Of a stretch of 64,000 nucleotides of DNA, positions 42,587 through 51,477 are shown in pieces. The DNA is from JAXDJH01 sp034663635 (GTDB taxonomy: Bacteria; Actinomycetota; CADDZG01; WHSQ01). Numbering within the stretch: position 1 is the first letter of the stretch; each line of letters begins with the position of its first letter. The position numbers and the translations under genes are program-made. The stretch is taken from positions 1 to 64,000 of the forward strand of contig JAXDJH010000005.1 of NCBI GenBank assembly GCA_034663635.1, in the 5' to 3' direction. The notes beneath the pieces were generated by a model. That model saw nothing but the letters and a program-made list of their open reading frames with translations, was not told where the DNA came from and made no database searches.

Positions 42587-42997
42587 TCAGGAGAGCTGTC
42601 CGACCGCAGCGGTGCAGAAAGCGCAACGCTTGGCGGCGACCGGGATGTTGCTGAGGCACTCGGGACAGGGTCTGGTAGTGCTCTCGACGTCGGGTTCCGT
42701 CTTGCGTCGAGCGGCCAGCATGTTCATCGGTTTGATAACGAACAAGAAGACCGCTATGGCTATCAGCAAGAACGAGATAAGGGAGTTCAGGAACTCGCCG
42801 TAGAGGATCGCACCATCGCCGGGGAGACCTATCTCGAGGTTCGAGAAATCGGCGTTGCCGGGGATCGCGACTATCGGGGTCAGGACGTTCGTCACGAGCG
42901 ACGTGACGACTGCGCCGAAGGCCGCACCGATAACGACCGCGACGGCGAGGTCGACGACGTTCCCCCTGAGCACGAACGTCTTGAATTCCTTGAGCAT
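42587..42997 (-). CDS. mscL: Large-conductance mechanosensitive channel with zinc ribbon
   Basis: The 136-residue channel opens on membrane tension to release solutes. It begins MLKEFKTFVLRGNVVDLAVAVVIG, the typical MscL start, with two membrane helices (about 14-38 and 70-90). A C-terminal CPEC...CAFC zinc ribbon (Cys111, 114, 125, 128) is present, a feature seen in actinobacterial versions. AAAGGAGG sits just before ATG 42997; the longer frame to 43240 overlaps comEA. Confidence 0.95.
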   Translation of the reverse strand: MLKEFKTFVLRGNVVDLAVAVVIGAAFGAVVTSLVTNVLTPIVAIPGNADFSNLEIGLPGDGAILYGEFLNSLISFLLIAIAVFLFVIKPMNMLAARRKTEPDVESTTRPCPECLSNIPVAAKRCAFCTAAVGQLS

Positions 42998-43043
42998 GGG
43001 CCCTCCTTTGGTGGTCCGAACGGGCGCAGAGTAAGGGGCGTGA

Positions 43044-43724
43044 GTGCCGGGCGCCACAGCCACGACTGCCGAGCTGAGGTCGACTCGCCAGGTGGACGAA
43101 ATCATCATCGACACAGGCTGGCGCTCTCGCATCCACTCGCTGACCGCGAGACGTCGTGATTCGTGGATGGTGATGGCGATCGTCGGCGCGACCGTTTGCA
43201 TCGGCCTTCTCGTCTGGGGTCGACCCTCCGCCGCTCGCATCGCTCCGCCGGCCGAATCGCCCGCTTCCGCATCGCCCGGTTCCCCGCCCGCCCCGGCGGG
43301 GTCGACGGTCTTCGTCCATGTGGCGGGGGCCGTTAGGCGCCCCGGTCTCTACGAATTCCCGGTCGGAGCTCGAGTGGCCGATGCGATCGAGACTGCGGGC
43401 GGACCGCTCCGGGCCGGAGACGTCGATGCGATCAACCTCGCCGCGCTCCTGATAGACGGTTCGAAAGTCGAAGTTCCACGGTTCGGCGAAGCAATTCCCA
43501 CCACCCCCGACGGAACCTCGGCCTCGTCCTCCGCCGCGGTCTCGCTCAATTCTGCAGATCAGACCGCTCTCGAGTCCGTTCCAGGGATCGGGCCCGTCAC
43601 CGCGCTCGCGATCATCGCGGAGCGCGAGCAACTCGGCGGTTTCCAATCGATCGAGCAACTGCTCGAAGTTGATGGCATCGGTCCGTCGACGCTCGAATCG
43701 ATCCGCCCCTACTTCTCTCTTTAA
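43044..43724 (+). CDS. comEA: ComEA-type DNA-binding competence protein
   Basis: The 226-residue protein has one N-terminal membrane helix (about 46-66), a Pro/Ser linker, an SLBB domain (VFVHVAGAVRRPGLYEFPVG) and a C-terminal helix-hairpin-helix pair (LNSADQTALESVPGIGPVTALAI and GGFQSIEQLLEVDGIG). It binds incoming DNA at the cell surface and passes it to ComEC, encoded next. The GTG start is uncertain; the N-terminal 40 residues before the helix are poorly conserved-looking. Confidence 0.93.
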   Translation: MPGATATTAELRSTRQVDEIIIDTGWRSRIHSLTARRRDSWMVMAIVGATVCIGLLVWGRPSAARIAPPAESPASASPGSPPAPAGSTVFVHVAGAVRRPGLYEFPVGARVADAIETAGGPLRAGDVDAINLAALLIDGSKVEVPRFGEAIPTTPDGTSASSSAAVSLNSADQTALESVPGIGPVTALAIIAEREQLGGFQSIEQLLEVDGIGPSTLESIRPYFSL

Positions 43725-45144
43725 ACCGGTCGGCTCCTTGGGCCCGACCGCACGCATCTGGCTCGCCGCAGCGGCACTGTCGTTCGGCTGTGCCTTCGGG
43801 GCTGGGTTGCCGATCCCCTTGATCGCGGCACTTTGTGGTGCCGGCATCAGTTTGCAGGGCCTGCGTCGACGAACCGGTCTCGCGGCGATCGGTCTCGTGA
43901 TCGGTGCATTCGCTCTCGGTTCCTTCGACGCCGGTTTGCACGCGACCGAAGGAACCGAGCTGCAGCGTTCGGCGGCCAAGGTGCCTCGTTGCACCTTCGA
44001 TGCAAAGGTTCTGGAGGACGCCGGGGGACTGGGGACCTTGATCGGGATCGAGTCCATCTCGTGCGATCGATCCATCGCCGGTCCGGGCGTCGCCATCGTT
44101 CGTGAGTCACCCGGGGACCCGGGGATGACGTTCACCGGCAACGCGCTCTTTCTTCCGCTAGGCCCGGAGTCGCTCGACAGGGTCCTTACACACATGGGCG
44201 TCCGTGCGCGCTTGTACGACCTCACCGTCCGCACGAGTCGACCGCCGACCGGCTGGCAGGCGATGGCGCGAACGATCCGTGAGTCGCTTATCGAATCGAC
44301 TTCCGCGACGGATGGGGACGAAGCCGCACTTCTTCGGGGCTTGGCGATCGGCGACACGAGCGAGCTCGATGGACGCATCATCGAGGAGTTCCGCCGGTCG
44401 GGCCTGTCTCACATCGTCGCCGTCTCTGGAAGCAACGTCGCGATAGTTCTAGCGGCAGTGATGTTGCTGGTCGCCGCCGCGTCTCTGAGGCTTCGGATCG
44501 GGGCGGCCGCAGCAGGCCTGGCTCTTTTCGTGCTCGTCGTCGGCCCGGACCCCTCGGTCCTAAGAGCTGCTGCGATGGGAGGCATCGCTTTAGCGACACT
44601 GCTTTTTGGTTACCGGGCACGCCCGTTGAACGTTCTTGGACTCGCAGTGATCGCGATAGTCGGACTCCGCCCGGGAATCGTCTGGGCGCTTGGACTCCAC
44701 CTCTCGCTCGCGGCAACTGCCGGATTGATCCTGTTCATGGCCCCCATCTCCCGCCGCCTTGAGTTCTTGCCCGGTCCGGTGGCGGCGATCGCGGCGGCGA
44801 CCCTTGCCGCACAGATAGCCGTGGCGCCGATCCTGGCCGCTTCTTTCGGAGAGATCTCTGTGGTCGCTCCGCTCGCCAACCTCCTCGCGATCCCAGCCGT
44901 CGCTCCAGCCACGATCCTGTCGTTGATGTCGGCGGTCCTCGGTCTCGCCTGGCCGGCGGGCGGCCGCCTGCTGGCCGCGCTGGCTGCACCTTTCGCCCGC
45001 TGGATCCTTTGGGTGGCGCATCGTGCTGCGGGATGGGACCACGCAGTGCTTCCGATGCCGTGGCCTGTGACCGTTCTGGTCACGACCGCCGTCATAGCAG
45101 CGGCCTGGGTGACGCTTCGCCAGCCGGTACTGTCCGAGTCATGA
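43672..45144 (+). CDS. comEC: ComEC/Rec2 DNA-uptake channel (Competence domain only)
   Basis: The roughly 490-residue membrane protein forms the channel for single-stranded DNA. It has an N-terminal DUF4131-type part and the Competence domain with GLSHIVAVSGSNVAIVLA and LHLSLAATAGLILF. It ends after the helices, with no C-terminal metallo-beta-lactamase domain, a short form also known in other bacteria. ATG 43672 overlaps comEA by 53 bases; a TTG at 43738 just after the comEA stop is a real alternative. Its TGA overlaps the next ATG. Confidence 0.88.
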   Translation: MASVRRRSNRSAPTSLFKPVGSLGPTARIWLAAAALSFGCAFGAGLPIPLIAALCGAGISLQGLRRRTGLAAIGLVIGAFALGSFDAGLHATEGTELQRSAAKVPRCTFDAKVLEDAGGLGTLIGIESISCDRSIAGPGVAIVRESPGDPGMTFTGNALFLPLGPESLDRVLTHMGVRARLYDLTVRTSRPPTGWQAMARTIRESLIESTSATDGDEAALLRGLAIGDTSELDGRIIEEFRRSGLSHIVAVSGSNVAIVLAAVMLLVAAASLRLRIGAAAAGLALFVLVVGPDPSVLRAAAMGGIALATLLFGYRARPLNVLGLAVIAIVGLRPGIVWALGLHLSLAATAGLILFMAPISRRLEFLPGPVAAIAAATLAAQIAVAPILAASFGEISVVAPLANLLAIPAVAPATILSLMSAVLGLAWPAGGRLLAALAAPFARWILWVAHRAAGWDHAVLPMPWPVTVLVTTAVIAAAWVTLRQPVLSES

Positions 45145-45335
45145 GCGAGTTCCTGTGGATCCTCCACGACGAAGCTGGAGCTGATCTTCGACAAACCGAC
45201 GCGTTCGCTTCGAAAGAAGAGGCCGAGGCCTGGATGGGCGCGGAATGGTCGGCCCTACTGGACGAGGGCGCGGAAAGCGTCTCGCTAGTTACCGACGGGG
45301 AAGTGCTCTACAAGATGAGCCTTCAAGAGGCGTGA
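45141..45335 (+). CDS. Small conserved-looking hypothetical protein
   Basis: The 64-residue acidic product (MSEFLWILHDEAGADLRQ..., EEAEAWMGAEWSALL) has no domain I can name. ATG 45141 overlaps the comEC stop (ATGA) and holA follows after one base, so it is translated within the comEC-holA operon. Its composition and tight packing argue for a real gene. A DNA-uptake or replication role would be a guess. Confidence 0.7.
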   Translation: MSEFLWILHDEAGADLRQTDAFASKEEAEAWMGAEWSALLDEGAESVSLVTDGEVLYKMSLQEA

Positions 45336-45336
45336 G

Positions 45337-46266
45337 TTGAGCCATCCCATCTACGTCCTGACGGGCGAGGCGTTCCTGGCCGACGAAACTCTCGATCGTG
45401 TCCGCTCCGAGGAAAAGACCGAGGAACTTTCGGAGATCGTTCTCGACGCGACGGCCTCGACCCCCGAGCTTCTCGAAGCTGTGGGGACCGCTTCGCTTTT
45501 CGGCGACCGGCGTCTCGTTGTCGTCCGCGACGCGCAGGATCTCAAGAAAGACCAGATCGAATCGTTGTCGGCTTACCTCGAGTCGCCCAACCCCGACACG
45601 ATCCTTGTCCTCCTCGCGTCGGGCAAGACGAAGCTGGATGCGACCGCGAAGAAGATCGGCGCGCTCGTCTCGCTCGAAGCCCCCAAGGGCCGCCGGCTCG
45701 TCGGATGGCTGCGGGAACGGGCTCGCGATCGCAAGCTCAAGCTCGACGATCGCGGGGGCTGGGCCCTCATCGACTCTGTTGGAACGGAACTTCGGGATCT
45801 CGACTCCGCGCTAGCTCAACTCTCCACGTCCAAAGGGGAGGGGGCATCCATCTCCCAGACGGACGTGCGACGGATGTTCCCGAGGCTGGCCGACGAGCGG
45901 TCCTTCGCGTTTACCGACGCGGTAGGCGAACGTCGCCTTAGCGATGCGATGACGGCTCTGCGTCGACTACTGGATCAGGGGGACGAGCCGCTTGCCGTGT
46001 TCGGAACGCTCGTCGCCCATCTCCGCCGGCTACTACGCGTTCGTCGCCTCGCTGATCACGGCTCGAGAGCGGTCGGAGAGGCCCTGGGCATGCCGGAATG
46101 GCGAGCCGAGAAGATGGCCAAGCAGTCGCGCTCCTACCGGGAGGAAGAGCTCGTCAGGGCGATGGGACTGATGGCGGATGCCGACATCGACATGAAGGGG
46201 GAGTTCCCCTCGCCTCAGGTCGCGCTCGAGCGCGCCGTGGTGAAGATCGTTACGGGAGAGGCCTAG
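45337..46266 (+). CDS. holA: DNA polymerase III delta subunit (clamp loader)
   Basis: The 309-residue protein opens the sliding clamp. It has the HolA pattern: N-terminal YVLTGEAFLADETLDRVR, SLFGDRRLVVVRDAQDL, then ALIDSVGTELRDLDSALAQL and the C-terminal collar helices. The start is a TTG one base after the previous stop. It ends on a CTAG shared with the convergent rpsT. Confidence 0.93.
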   Translation: MSHPIYVLTGEAFLADETLDRVRSEEKTEELSEIVLDATASTPELLEAVGTASLFGDRRLVVVRDAQDLKKDQIESLSAYLESPNPDTILVLLASGKTKLDATAKKIGALVSLEAPKGRRLVGWLRERARDRKLKLDDRGGWALIDSVGTELRDLDSALAQLSTSKGEGASISQTDVRRMFPRLADERSFAFTDAVGERRLSDAMTALRRLLDQGDEPLAVFGTLVAHLRRLLRVRRLADHGSRAVGEALGMPEWRAEKMAKQSRSYREEELVRAMGLMADADIDMKGEFPSPQVALERAVVKIVTGEA

Positions 46267-46499
46267 CTGCTCAGCTTCTTCGCGAGGCGGGACTTCTTGC
46301 GAGCAGCAGTGTTCTTGTGGATGACGCCCTTCGAGGCGGCCTTGTCGAGCGCCCGAGCGGCTGCCTTGTAGCCCTCCTCGGTGCTGTCTTTGCTGAACTT
46401 CTTGATCTGGGTCTTGAGGGCCGAACGGGTGCTCTTGTTGCGCTCGTGGGCAACCTCGTTCTGGCGGTTCCGCTTGATCTGACTCTTGATGTTCGCCAT
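46263..46499 (-). CDS. rpsT: 30S ribosomal protein S20
   Basis: The 78-residue basic protein starts MANIKSQIKRNRQNEVAHERNK and ends RKKSRLAKKLSS, typical for S20. AGGAG lies 12 bases before ATG 46499. The frame continues left to 46571 but that part would overlap the lepA start. It is divergent from lepA. Confidence 0.98.
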   Translation of the reverse strand: MANIKSQIKRNRQNEVAHERNKSTRSALKTQIKKFSKDSTEEGYKAAARALDKAASKGVIHKNTAARKKSRLAKKLSS

Positions 46500-46555
46500 G
46501 ACTGAATAAAGCTCCTGACCTGGGGATTCGGTGCGCAAGAATAGCAGAAGGCCTC

Positions 46556-46561
46556 TATATC
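46556..46561 (+). promoter_or_regulatory. Candidate -10 element (TATATC) of lepA
   Basis: TATATC ends nine bases before ATG 46570, so the lepA mRNA would have almost no leader. No Shine-Dalgarno is seen. Confidence 0.35.
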
Positions 46562-46569
46562 CTGCCTCC

Positions 46570-48387
46570 ATGGAGCAAGCACATCAGCGGGCTATCGCGG
46601 TCATCGCCCACATCGACCACGGCAAGTCCACGCTCTCGGACCGGCTGCTGCAGCTCACCCACACCGTGTCCGACCGGGACATGACCGAGCAGTTCCTCGA
46701 CCGGATGGACCTCGAGCGGGAACGGGGCATCACGATCAAGGCCGCTGCCGTTCGGATGGAATACAAGGCGAGCAACGGCGAGACGTACGAGGTCAACCTG
46801 ATCGACACTCCGGGACACGTCGACTTCGGTTACGAGGTCTCCCGGTCACTGGCCGCTTGCGACGGAGTGCTCCTCCTCGTGGATGCGGCGCAGGGGATCG
46901 AAGCCCAGACGCTGACGAACCTCTATCTAGCGGTCGACGCGGGGCTGGAGATCATCCCCGTGCTCAACAAGATCGACCTTCCTGCGGCGCAGCCGGACAA
47001 ATACGCCGAGGAGCTCTCTGCCCTTATCGGCAGCGATCCCTCAGACGTTTTCAGGATCTCGGCTAAGACGGGCGATGGAGTACCCGAGCTCCTCGAGGCG
47101 ATCGTTGCGAAGGTGCCTCCGCCGAATGGCGACCCAAACGCACCTCTGCGCGCTCTCGTGTTCGACTCGATGTACGACTCGTACCGTGGCGTGATCCAGT
47201 ACTTGCGCGTCATCGATGGCTCTCTCAGTACGCGCGAACCGATCAGGTTCATGGTCGCGGAGTACGACGCCGAAGCGGACGAGATCGGAGTCATGTCGCC
47301 AAACGCGAGGCCCGTCGATCGTCTCGATACCGGTGAGGTTGGCTATCTCATCGCCGGCATCAAAGAGGTAAGCATCGCAAAGGTTGGAGACACGATCACG
47401 TCCAAGAAGCACCCGGCCGAACGACCGCTGCCCGGCTACCGGGAGCCCAAGCCGATGGTGTTCGCCGGGATCTACCCGGTCGAAGGCGATGACTTCCCAC
47501 TCCTGCGCGACGCGCTTGAGAAATTGAAGCTGAACGACGCGGCCCTCGTGTACGAGCCGGAATCGTCGACGGCCCTCGGTTTCGGATTCCGTTGCGGATT
47601 CCTAGGGCTGTTGCACATGGAGATAGTTCGGGAGCGCCTTGAGCGCGAGTTCGACCTTGAGCTGATCGCGACCGCCCCTTCCGTCGGTTACGAGATCCTC
47701 ATGACCGACGGCAAGGTCAAGGTCATTCGCAATCCGACCGACATGCCGGACCCGGGACAGATCCAAGAGATCTACGAGCCGTATGTCTCGGTGATGATCG
47801 TTACACCGTCGGATTACGTCGGTACCGTGATGCAACTCTGCCAAGAGCGGCGCGGCGAGTTGAAGGAGATGCACTATCTGTCTCCTGAGAGGGTCGAGAT
47901 CCGCTATCACATCCCTCTCGGCGAGATCATCTTCGACTTCTTCGATCAGCTGAAGAGCCGTACCAAGGGTTACGCGTCGCTCGATTACGAGCCCGTCGGC
48001 ATGAACGAGTCCAACCTCGTGAGGGTGGACGTGCTGCTCAACAACCAGCCTGTCGATGCATTCTCGACGATCGTGCATCGAGACAAGGCCTACGACTACG
48101 GAAAGACGATGACCGAGCGCCTTCGGAAACTGATCCCGCGCCAGATGTTCGACGTTCCCATCCAGGCCGCGATCGGTTCTCGGGTCATCGCGCGAGAGAC
48201 CGTCAAAGCGAAGCGCAAGGACGTCATCGCCAAGTGCTACGGCGGAGACATCACGCGCAAGCGCAAGCTCCTCGAGAAGCAGAAAGAGGGGAAGAAGCGC
48301 ATGAAGAACATCGGCTCCGTCGAGATCCCGCAGGGTGCGTTCATCGAAGCCTTGCGCGTCGACTCCGACGCGGGAACGAAGTCATGA
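46570..48387 (+). CDS. lepA: Elongation factor 4 (LepA)
   Basis: The 605-residue translational GTPase can back-translocate ribosomes. G1 is AHIDHGKST, G3 is DTPGHVDF and G4 NKIDL. The LepA-specific C-terminal domain (RKDVIAKCYGGDITRKRKLLEKQKEGKKRMK) is complete. Its stop overlaps hemW (ATGA), matching the lepA-hemW pairing seen in many bacteria. Confidence 0.98.
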   Translation: MEQAHQRAIAVIAHIDHGKSTLSDRLLQLTHTVSDRDMTEQFLDRMDLERERGITIKAAAVRMEYKASNGETYEVNLIDTPGHVDFGYEVSRSLAACDGVLLLVDAAQGIEAQTLTNLYLAVDAGLEIIPVLNKIDLPAAQPDKYAEELSALIGSDPSDVFRISAKTGDGVPELLEAIVAKVPPPNGDPNAPLRALVFDSMYDSYRGVIQYLRVIDGSLSTREPIRFMVAEYDAEADEIGVMSPNARPVDRLDTGEVGYLIAGIKEVSIAKVGDTITSKKHPAERPLPGYREPKPMVFAGIYPVEGDDFPLLRDALEKLKLNDAALVYEPESSTALGFGFRCGFLGLLHMEIVRERLEREFDLELIATAPSVGYEILMTDGKVKVIRNPTDMPDPGQIQEIYEPYVSVMIVTPSDYVGTVMQLCQERRGELKEMHYLSPERVEIRYHIPLGEIIFDFFDQLKSRTKGYASLDYEPVGMNESNLVRVDVLLNNQPVDAFSTIVHRDKAYDYGKTMTERLRKLIPRQMFDVPIQAAIGSRVIARETVKAKRKDVIAKCYGGDITRKRKLLEKQKEGKKRMKNIGSVEIPQGAFIEALRVDSDAGTKS

Positions 48388-49556
48388 GTCTTGCTCCGGC
48401 TCTGACGCGCATCGACGGCTGGGTCGCCGATCCGGGCTTCGGCGTCTACGTCCACATCCCGTTCTGCGCTCACCGGTGCGGCTACTGCGACTTCAACACC
48501 TACGAGGGCCTCGACGCGCTCCACGAGCCTTACGTCGACGCTCTCGTGCGCGATATCGAACGGTGGGACGGGCCAACCGCACCGGCGACGTCGGTTTTCT
48601 TCGGCGGAGGCACGCCGACACTTTTGCCGCCAAAAGCCCTCGGACGGATCCTGAGCTCGGTTAGAGATCGGTTTGGGATCGTCGCCGGTTCGGAGACCAC
48701 CGTCGAGGCGAATCCGGAGACGATTGACGAGGCGGTTCTCGAGGGCTTGCTCCAGGCGGGCTTCGACCGCATCTCGATGGGCGTTCAATCGCTGGCGCCG
48801 CGCGTCCTGGCCGGCCTCGAACGCAGACACACGGCCGGCAAAGCAGTGGAGGCCCTGGAGGCTGCCCGGCGAGCGGGATTCCGCTACGTCAACGGCGACC
48901 TGATCTACGGCTCCGTCTGGGAGACACCCGATGACCTGCGGCTATCGGTGGAGGGCCTGCTGGAAACGAGCGTCGATCACATCTCGGCCTATGCGCTCAC
49001 GATCGAGGAGGGCACACCACTCTCGACATTGGTGAAGACCGGCCGCGTCACCGACGTCGACCCCGACGTTCAAGCGGAACGCTTCGAGCTCGTAGCGGAC
49101 ATGCTCGGCTCGGCGGGATACCGGCGCTACGAGATCTCCAACTGGGCCCGGGCGGGCCACGAATCGCAGCACAACCTTCTCTACTGGTGCGCCGGCGACT
49201 ACCTCGGTTTCGGTGCCGGAGCGCATTCGCACATCGGTGGCCGCAGATCGTGGGCCACGCGGCTGCCGCGGGATTTCATCGACGCCGTGACGTCGGAAGT
49301 GTCGACCGAATCGGGGCATGAGGTACTTGCCAACGATGCAAGAGCAGGCGAAGCGCTAATGCTGGGCCTCAGATTGGTCGATGGAATCCCGACCGTGTCT
49401 TTCAACCAGAGGTTCGGCCCCTCGGGCCTCCAAACCCGCGAACAAGACATATCGGCCCTAGAATCGCTGGGGCTTTTGAATCGCGACGGATCGAGCGTGC
49501 GGCTGAGTGTCCAGGGCACACTGCTCGCCAACGAGGTCGTCGGCCGTCTCCTTTAA
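48384..49556 (+). CDS. hemW: HemW, radical SAM heme chaperone
   Basis: The 390-residue radical SAM protein (formerly called coproporphyrinogen oxidase-like) delivers heme. The cluster motif CAHRCGYCDF (Cys28, Cys32, Cys35) has the extra Cys-Asp-Phe typical of HemW. GGGTPTLLP and MGVQSLAPRVLAGLERRH are also typical. It lacks the additional N-terminal part of true HemN. ATG 48384 overlaps the lepA stop; the longer frame from 48234 lies in lepA. Confidence 0.93.
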   Translation: MSLAPALTRIDGWVADPGFGVYVHIPFCAHRCGYCDFNTYEGLDALHEPYVDALVRDIERWDGPTAPATSVFFGGGTPTLLPPKALGRILSSVRDRFGIVAGSETTVEANPETIDEAVLEGLLQAGFDRISMGVQSLAPRVLAGLERRHTAGKAVEALEAARRAGFRYVNGDLIYGSVWETPDDLRLSVEGLLETSVDHISAYALTIEEGTPLSTLVKTGRVTDVDPDVQAERFELVADMLGSAGYRRYEISNWARAGHESQHNLLYWCAGDYLGFGAGAHSHIGGRRSWATRLPRDFIDAVTSEVSTESGHEVLANDARAGEALMLGLRLVDGIPTVSFNQRFGPSGLQTREQDISALESLGLLNRDGSSVRLSVQGTLLANEVVGRLL

Positions 49557-49558
49557 CG

Positions 49559-50746
49559 ATGGAGCGCGCAATGGCAGACGGACAGTCGCTGGGGAACGGT
49601 AGCGAGATCGAGCAGGGCGTGTTCGAAGGAGTCGTCGACGAGCGCCGCGCCGCCGATCTCATACACGACTTCGCCCCGATGCAGGAAGCGACCGATGTCG
49701 CGGGCCTCTTTGCCGGTCTCGCTCGGGCGGTTGTCGGAGCGGTTAGAGGAGACGCTTGCCTGATCTCGATTCTTTCTGAGGATGGCCACATCCTGCGAGA
49801 CGTCGCGGCCAGCGTCCAGAGACCCGCGCGCCTCAACGTCGTGGCGGAGCAATACATCTTGAATGATTTCCCACTCACGAGGAGCGTCATCGAGAACCGT
49901 CATAGTGCCGAGATCTCGGTCAACGATCCCGATGGAGATGCAGCCGAGATCGAGAATCTCAAGGAGCTTGGGTTCGACCGTCTCCTCATGTCCCCTCTCG
50001 TGGTCGAGAACGAGGTCATCGGGACAGTCGAGTGCTACAGGAAGGTGGATAGAGCTTTCCGTCAGAACGACCCGAATGAGATCGAAGTGCTAACCGCATT
50101 CGCCGGCTCGGCCTACTCGAGGATCCAGCTCGCGGAGAAGCTCGAAGAGCACTACACGATGACGATGGAAGCCCTCACGTCGGCTCTGGAAGCGCGCGAC
50201 CCGTACACCGAGGCCCATACATCTCGCATCAAAGAGCTTGCCGTCGGTCTCGCGATAGCCATGCAGGTGCCTGAGGAGATCCTGAAGTCCGTCCGACTCG
50301 GATCGATCCTCCACGACGTCGGCAAGATCGGAGTGTCGGATTCCATCCTTTTGAAAGCCGGTCCCTTGACCGACGAGGAATGGGAGACGATGCGCGCCCA
50401 TCCCGAGATCGGCGAACGGATGCTGCAGGGCATCGAATTCCTTCGGCCTGCCATGCCGGTCATCCGCCACCACCACGAGAGGTGGGACGGCATGGGCTAC
50501 CCCGATCGTCTGGAGGCCGAGGACATCCCGCTAGCCGCGAGGATAGTGGCCGTGTGTGACGCTTACGACGCGATGACGACCGACCGCCCCTACCGCAAAG
50601 GGATGTCTCACGAGGCGGCCTGCGAGGAACTCATCAAATGCGCAGGCAAGCAGCACGATCCGATGTGCACCAGCCTTCTCATCGACGTTGTGAGCCACTT
50701 GGGCGACGATTCGATCGAGGAGAGGTTCGTCCGCTACTCCGCCTAA
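49559..50746 (+). CDS. GAF-HD-GYP cyclic-di-GMP phosphodiesterase
   Basis: The 395-residue protein has a GAF sensor domain (about 45-195) and an HD-GYP domain. The metal motif HDVGKIG starts at His252-Asp253, and HHERWDGMGYP (about 303-314) is the GYP signature. The family cleaves c-di-GMP to pGpG or GMP. No membrane helix is seen, so the GAF domain would sense a cytoplasmic cue. It starts two bases after hemW. With the GGDEF-EAL protein it is the second c-di-GMP enzyme in the window. It ends on a CTAA shared with the convergent rhodanese gene. Confidence 0.93.
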   Translation: MERAMADGQSLGNGSEIEQGVFEGVVDERRAADLIHDFAPMQEATDVAGLFAGLARAVVGAVRGDACLISILSEDGHILRDVAASVQRPARLNVVAEQYILNDFPLTRSVIENRHSAEISVNDPDGDAAEIENLKELGFDRLLMSPLVVENEVIGTVECYRKVDRAFRQNDPNEIEVLTAFAGSAYSRIQLAEKLEEHYTMTMEALTSALEARDPYTEAHTSRIKELAVGLAIAMQVPEEILKSVRLGSILHDVGKIGVSDSILLKAGPLTDEEWETMRAHPEIGERMLQGIEFLRPAMPVIRHHHERWDGMGYPDRLEAEDIPLAARIVAVCDAYDAMTTDRPYRKGMSHEAACEELIKCAGKQHDPMCTSLLIDVVSHLGDDSIEERFVRYSA

Positions 50747-51087
50747 CCCCAGTCTGGGGTTCGGGACCAGCCGTCTACCACTTGGCCTTCGCCGCCGGCC
50801 GCTGAATAGGGGAGCCCCTCGGCCGACCAGCGAGCCATGCCTCCTTCGAGGTTGTGCGCGTCGTAACCGGCTGCTTGCAGGAACCGCGCTGCGAGCTCGC
50901 TGCGCTGGCCTATCTGACATACCGCGATGACGGGCACAGCCCGGTCGAGCTCTGCGAATCGTTCGGGCAGATCCAGCAGCGGGATGTGAACGGACCCCTC
51001 GATGTGGCCCGCTTGGAACTCGTAAGCCTCGCGGACGTCGACGAACTGCGCGCTTCCGATCTGAGATTCGGCCTGCTTCGGGTCCAT
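50743..51087 (-). CDS. Rhodanese-like sulfurtransferase domain protein
   Basis: The 114-residue single-domain protein has the rhodanese pattern FVDVREAYEFQAGHIEGSVHIPL and the active-site loop CQIGQRS with Cys57, then GYDAHNLEGGMARW. Such proteins move sulfane sulfur; the partner is unknown. ATG 51087 follows a TAACTT -10-like element at nine bases. The frame is open far to the right but crosses hrcA, so the short form is correct. Confidence 0.9.
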   Translation of the reverse strand: MDPKQAESQIGSAQFVDVREAYEFQAGHIEGSVHIPLLDLPERFAELDRAVPVIAVCQIGQRSELAARFLQAAGYDAHNLEGGMARWSAEGLPYSAAGGEGQVVDGWSRTPDWG

Positions 51088-51095
51088 GGGGTCCC

Positions 51096-51120
51096 AAGTT
51101 AACGCGGCCGGTGTAAAGAT
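51096..51120. promoter_or_regulatory. Divergent promoter region between rhodanese and zinc-ribbon genes
   Basis: Minus-strand TAACTT (51096-51101) serves the rhodanese gene, and plus-strand (T)AAAGAT (51114-51120) ends seven bases before ATG 51127. Only 39 bases separate the two start codons. Confidence 0.4.
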
Positions 51121-51126
51121 TGAGAC

Positions 51127-51423
51127 ATGGCGTATCTCGGCAACCTCATCTGCGAGGACTGCGGGCTGACTTTCACAGCCCGATGGGGCTCCTTCGAGGG
51201 TGCCGACGAATACCGCTGCGACAACGACCATGTCCTTCACGTCCATCCGGAAACCGGAACGGTCCTGGCGGTCGACGGCGATGTGGCGGATGGACGAACG
51301 CTGGTCGAGCTGCACGGCAGGTGTCCCCGCTGCGAGACCGAGCTCGCCACGGGCCTTCTGCCCGCCTGTCCGGTCTGCTACGGCCGCGACCATCAGGTGG
51401 TTCTGGCCGGCACCCTCGGTTAG
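51127..51423 (+). CDS. Small zinc-ribbon protein
   Basis: The 98-residue product has seven cysteines, mostly in CxxC pairs: Cys9/Cys12 (CEDC), Cys31, Cys66/Cys69 (CPRC) and Cys81/Cys84 (CPVC). Two zinc ribbons are likely. I do not know the family or target; nucleic-acid or protein binding is possible. The stop codon lies inside the CIRCE operator of hrcA. Confidence 0.7.
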   Translation: MAYLGNLICEDCGLTFTARWGSFEGADEYRCDNDHVLHVHPETGTVLAVDGDVADGRTLVELHGRCPRCETELATGLLPACPVCYGRDHQVVLAGTLG

Positions 51424-51446
51424 CACTCTCCCGTCTGGAGTGCCAA
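51420..51446 (+). promoter_or_regulatory. CIRCE operator (HrcA binding site)
   Basis: TTAGCACTC-N9-GAGTGCCAA matches the CIRCE consensus TTAGCACTC-N9-GAGTGCTAA with one difference. It overlaps the stop of the upstream gene and covers the -35 region of hrcA, so HrcA should repress its own operon until heat stress. Confidence 0.95.
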
Positions 51447-51465
51447 AAACCCGCCCTTGCGGGGG

Positions 51466-51471
51466 TACCAT
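51466..51471 (+). promoter_or_regulatory. -10 element (TACCAT) of hrcA
   Basis: TACCAT ends seven bases before ATG 51478, giving a leaderless transcript. A CCCGC/GCGGG hairpin lies between CIRCE and this element. Confidence 0.55.
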
Positions 51472-51477
51472 CAAGGC

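Noticed and set aside
42579..44381. 600-codon minus-strand frame across mscL, comEA and comEC
   Set aside because: It is antisense to comEA/comEC, and its left part is an out-of-frame reading of mscL; residue composition is that of a shadow frame.
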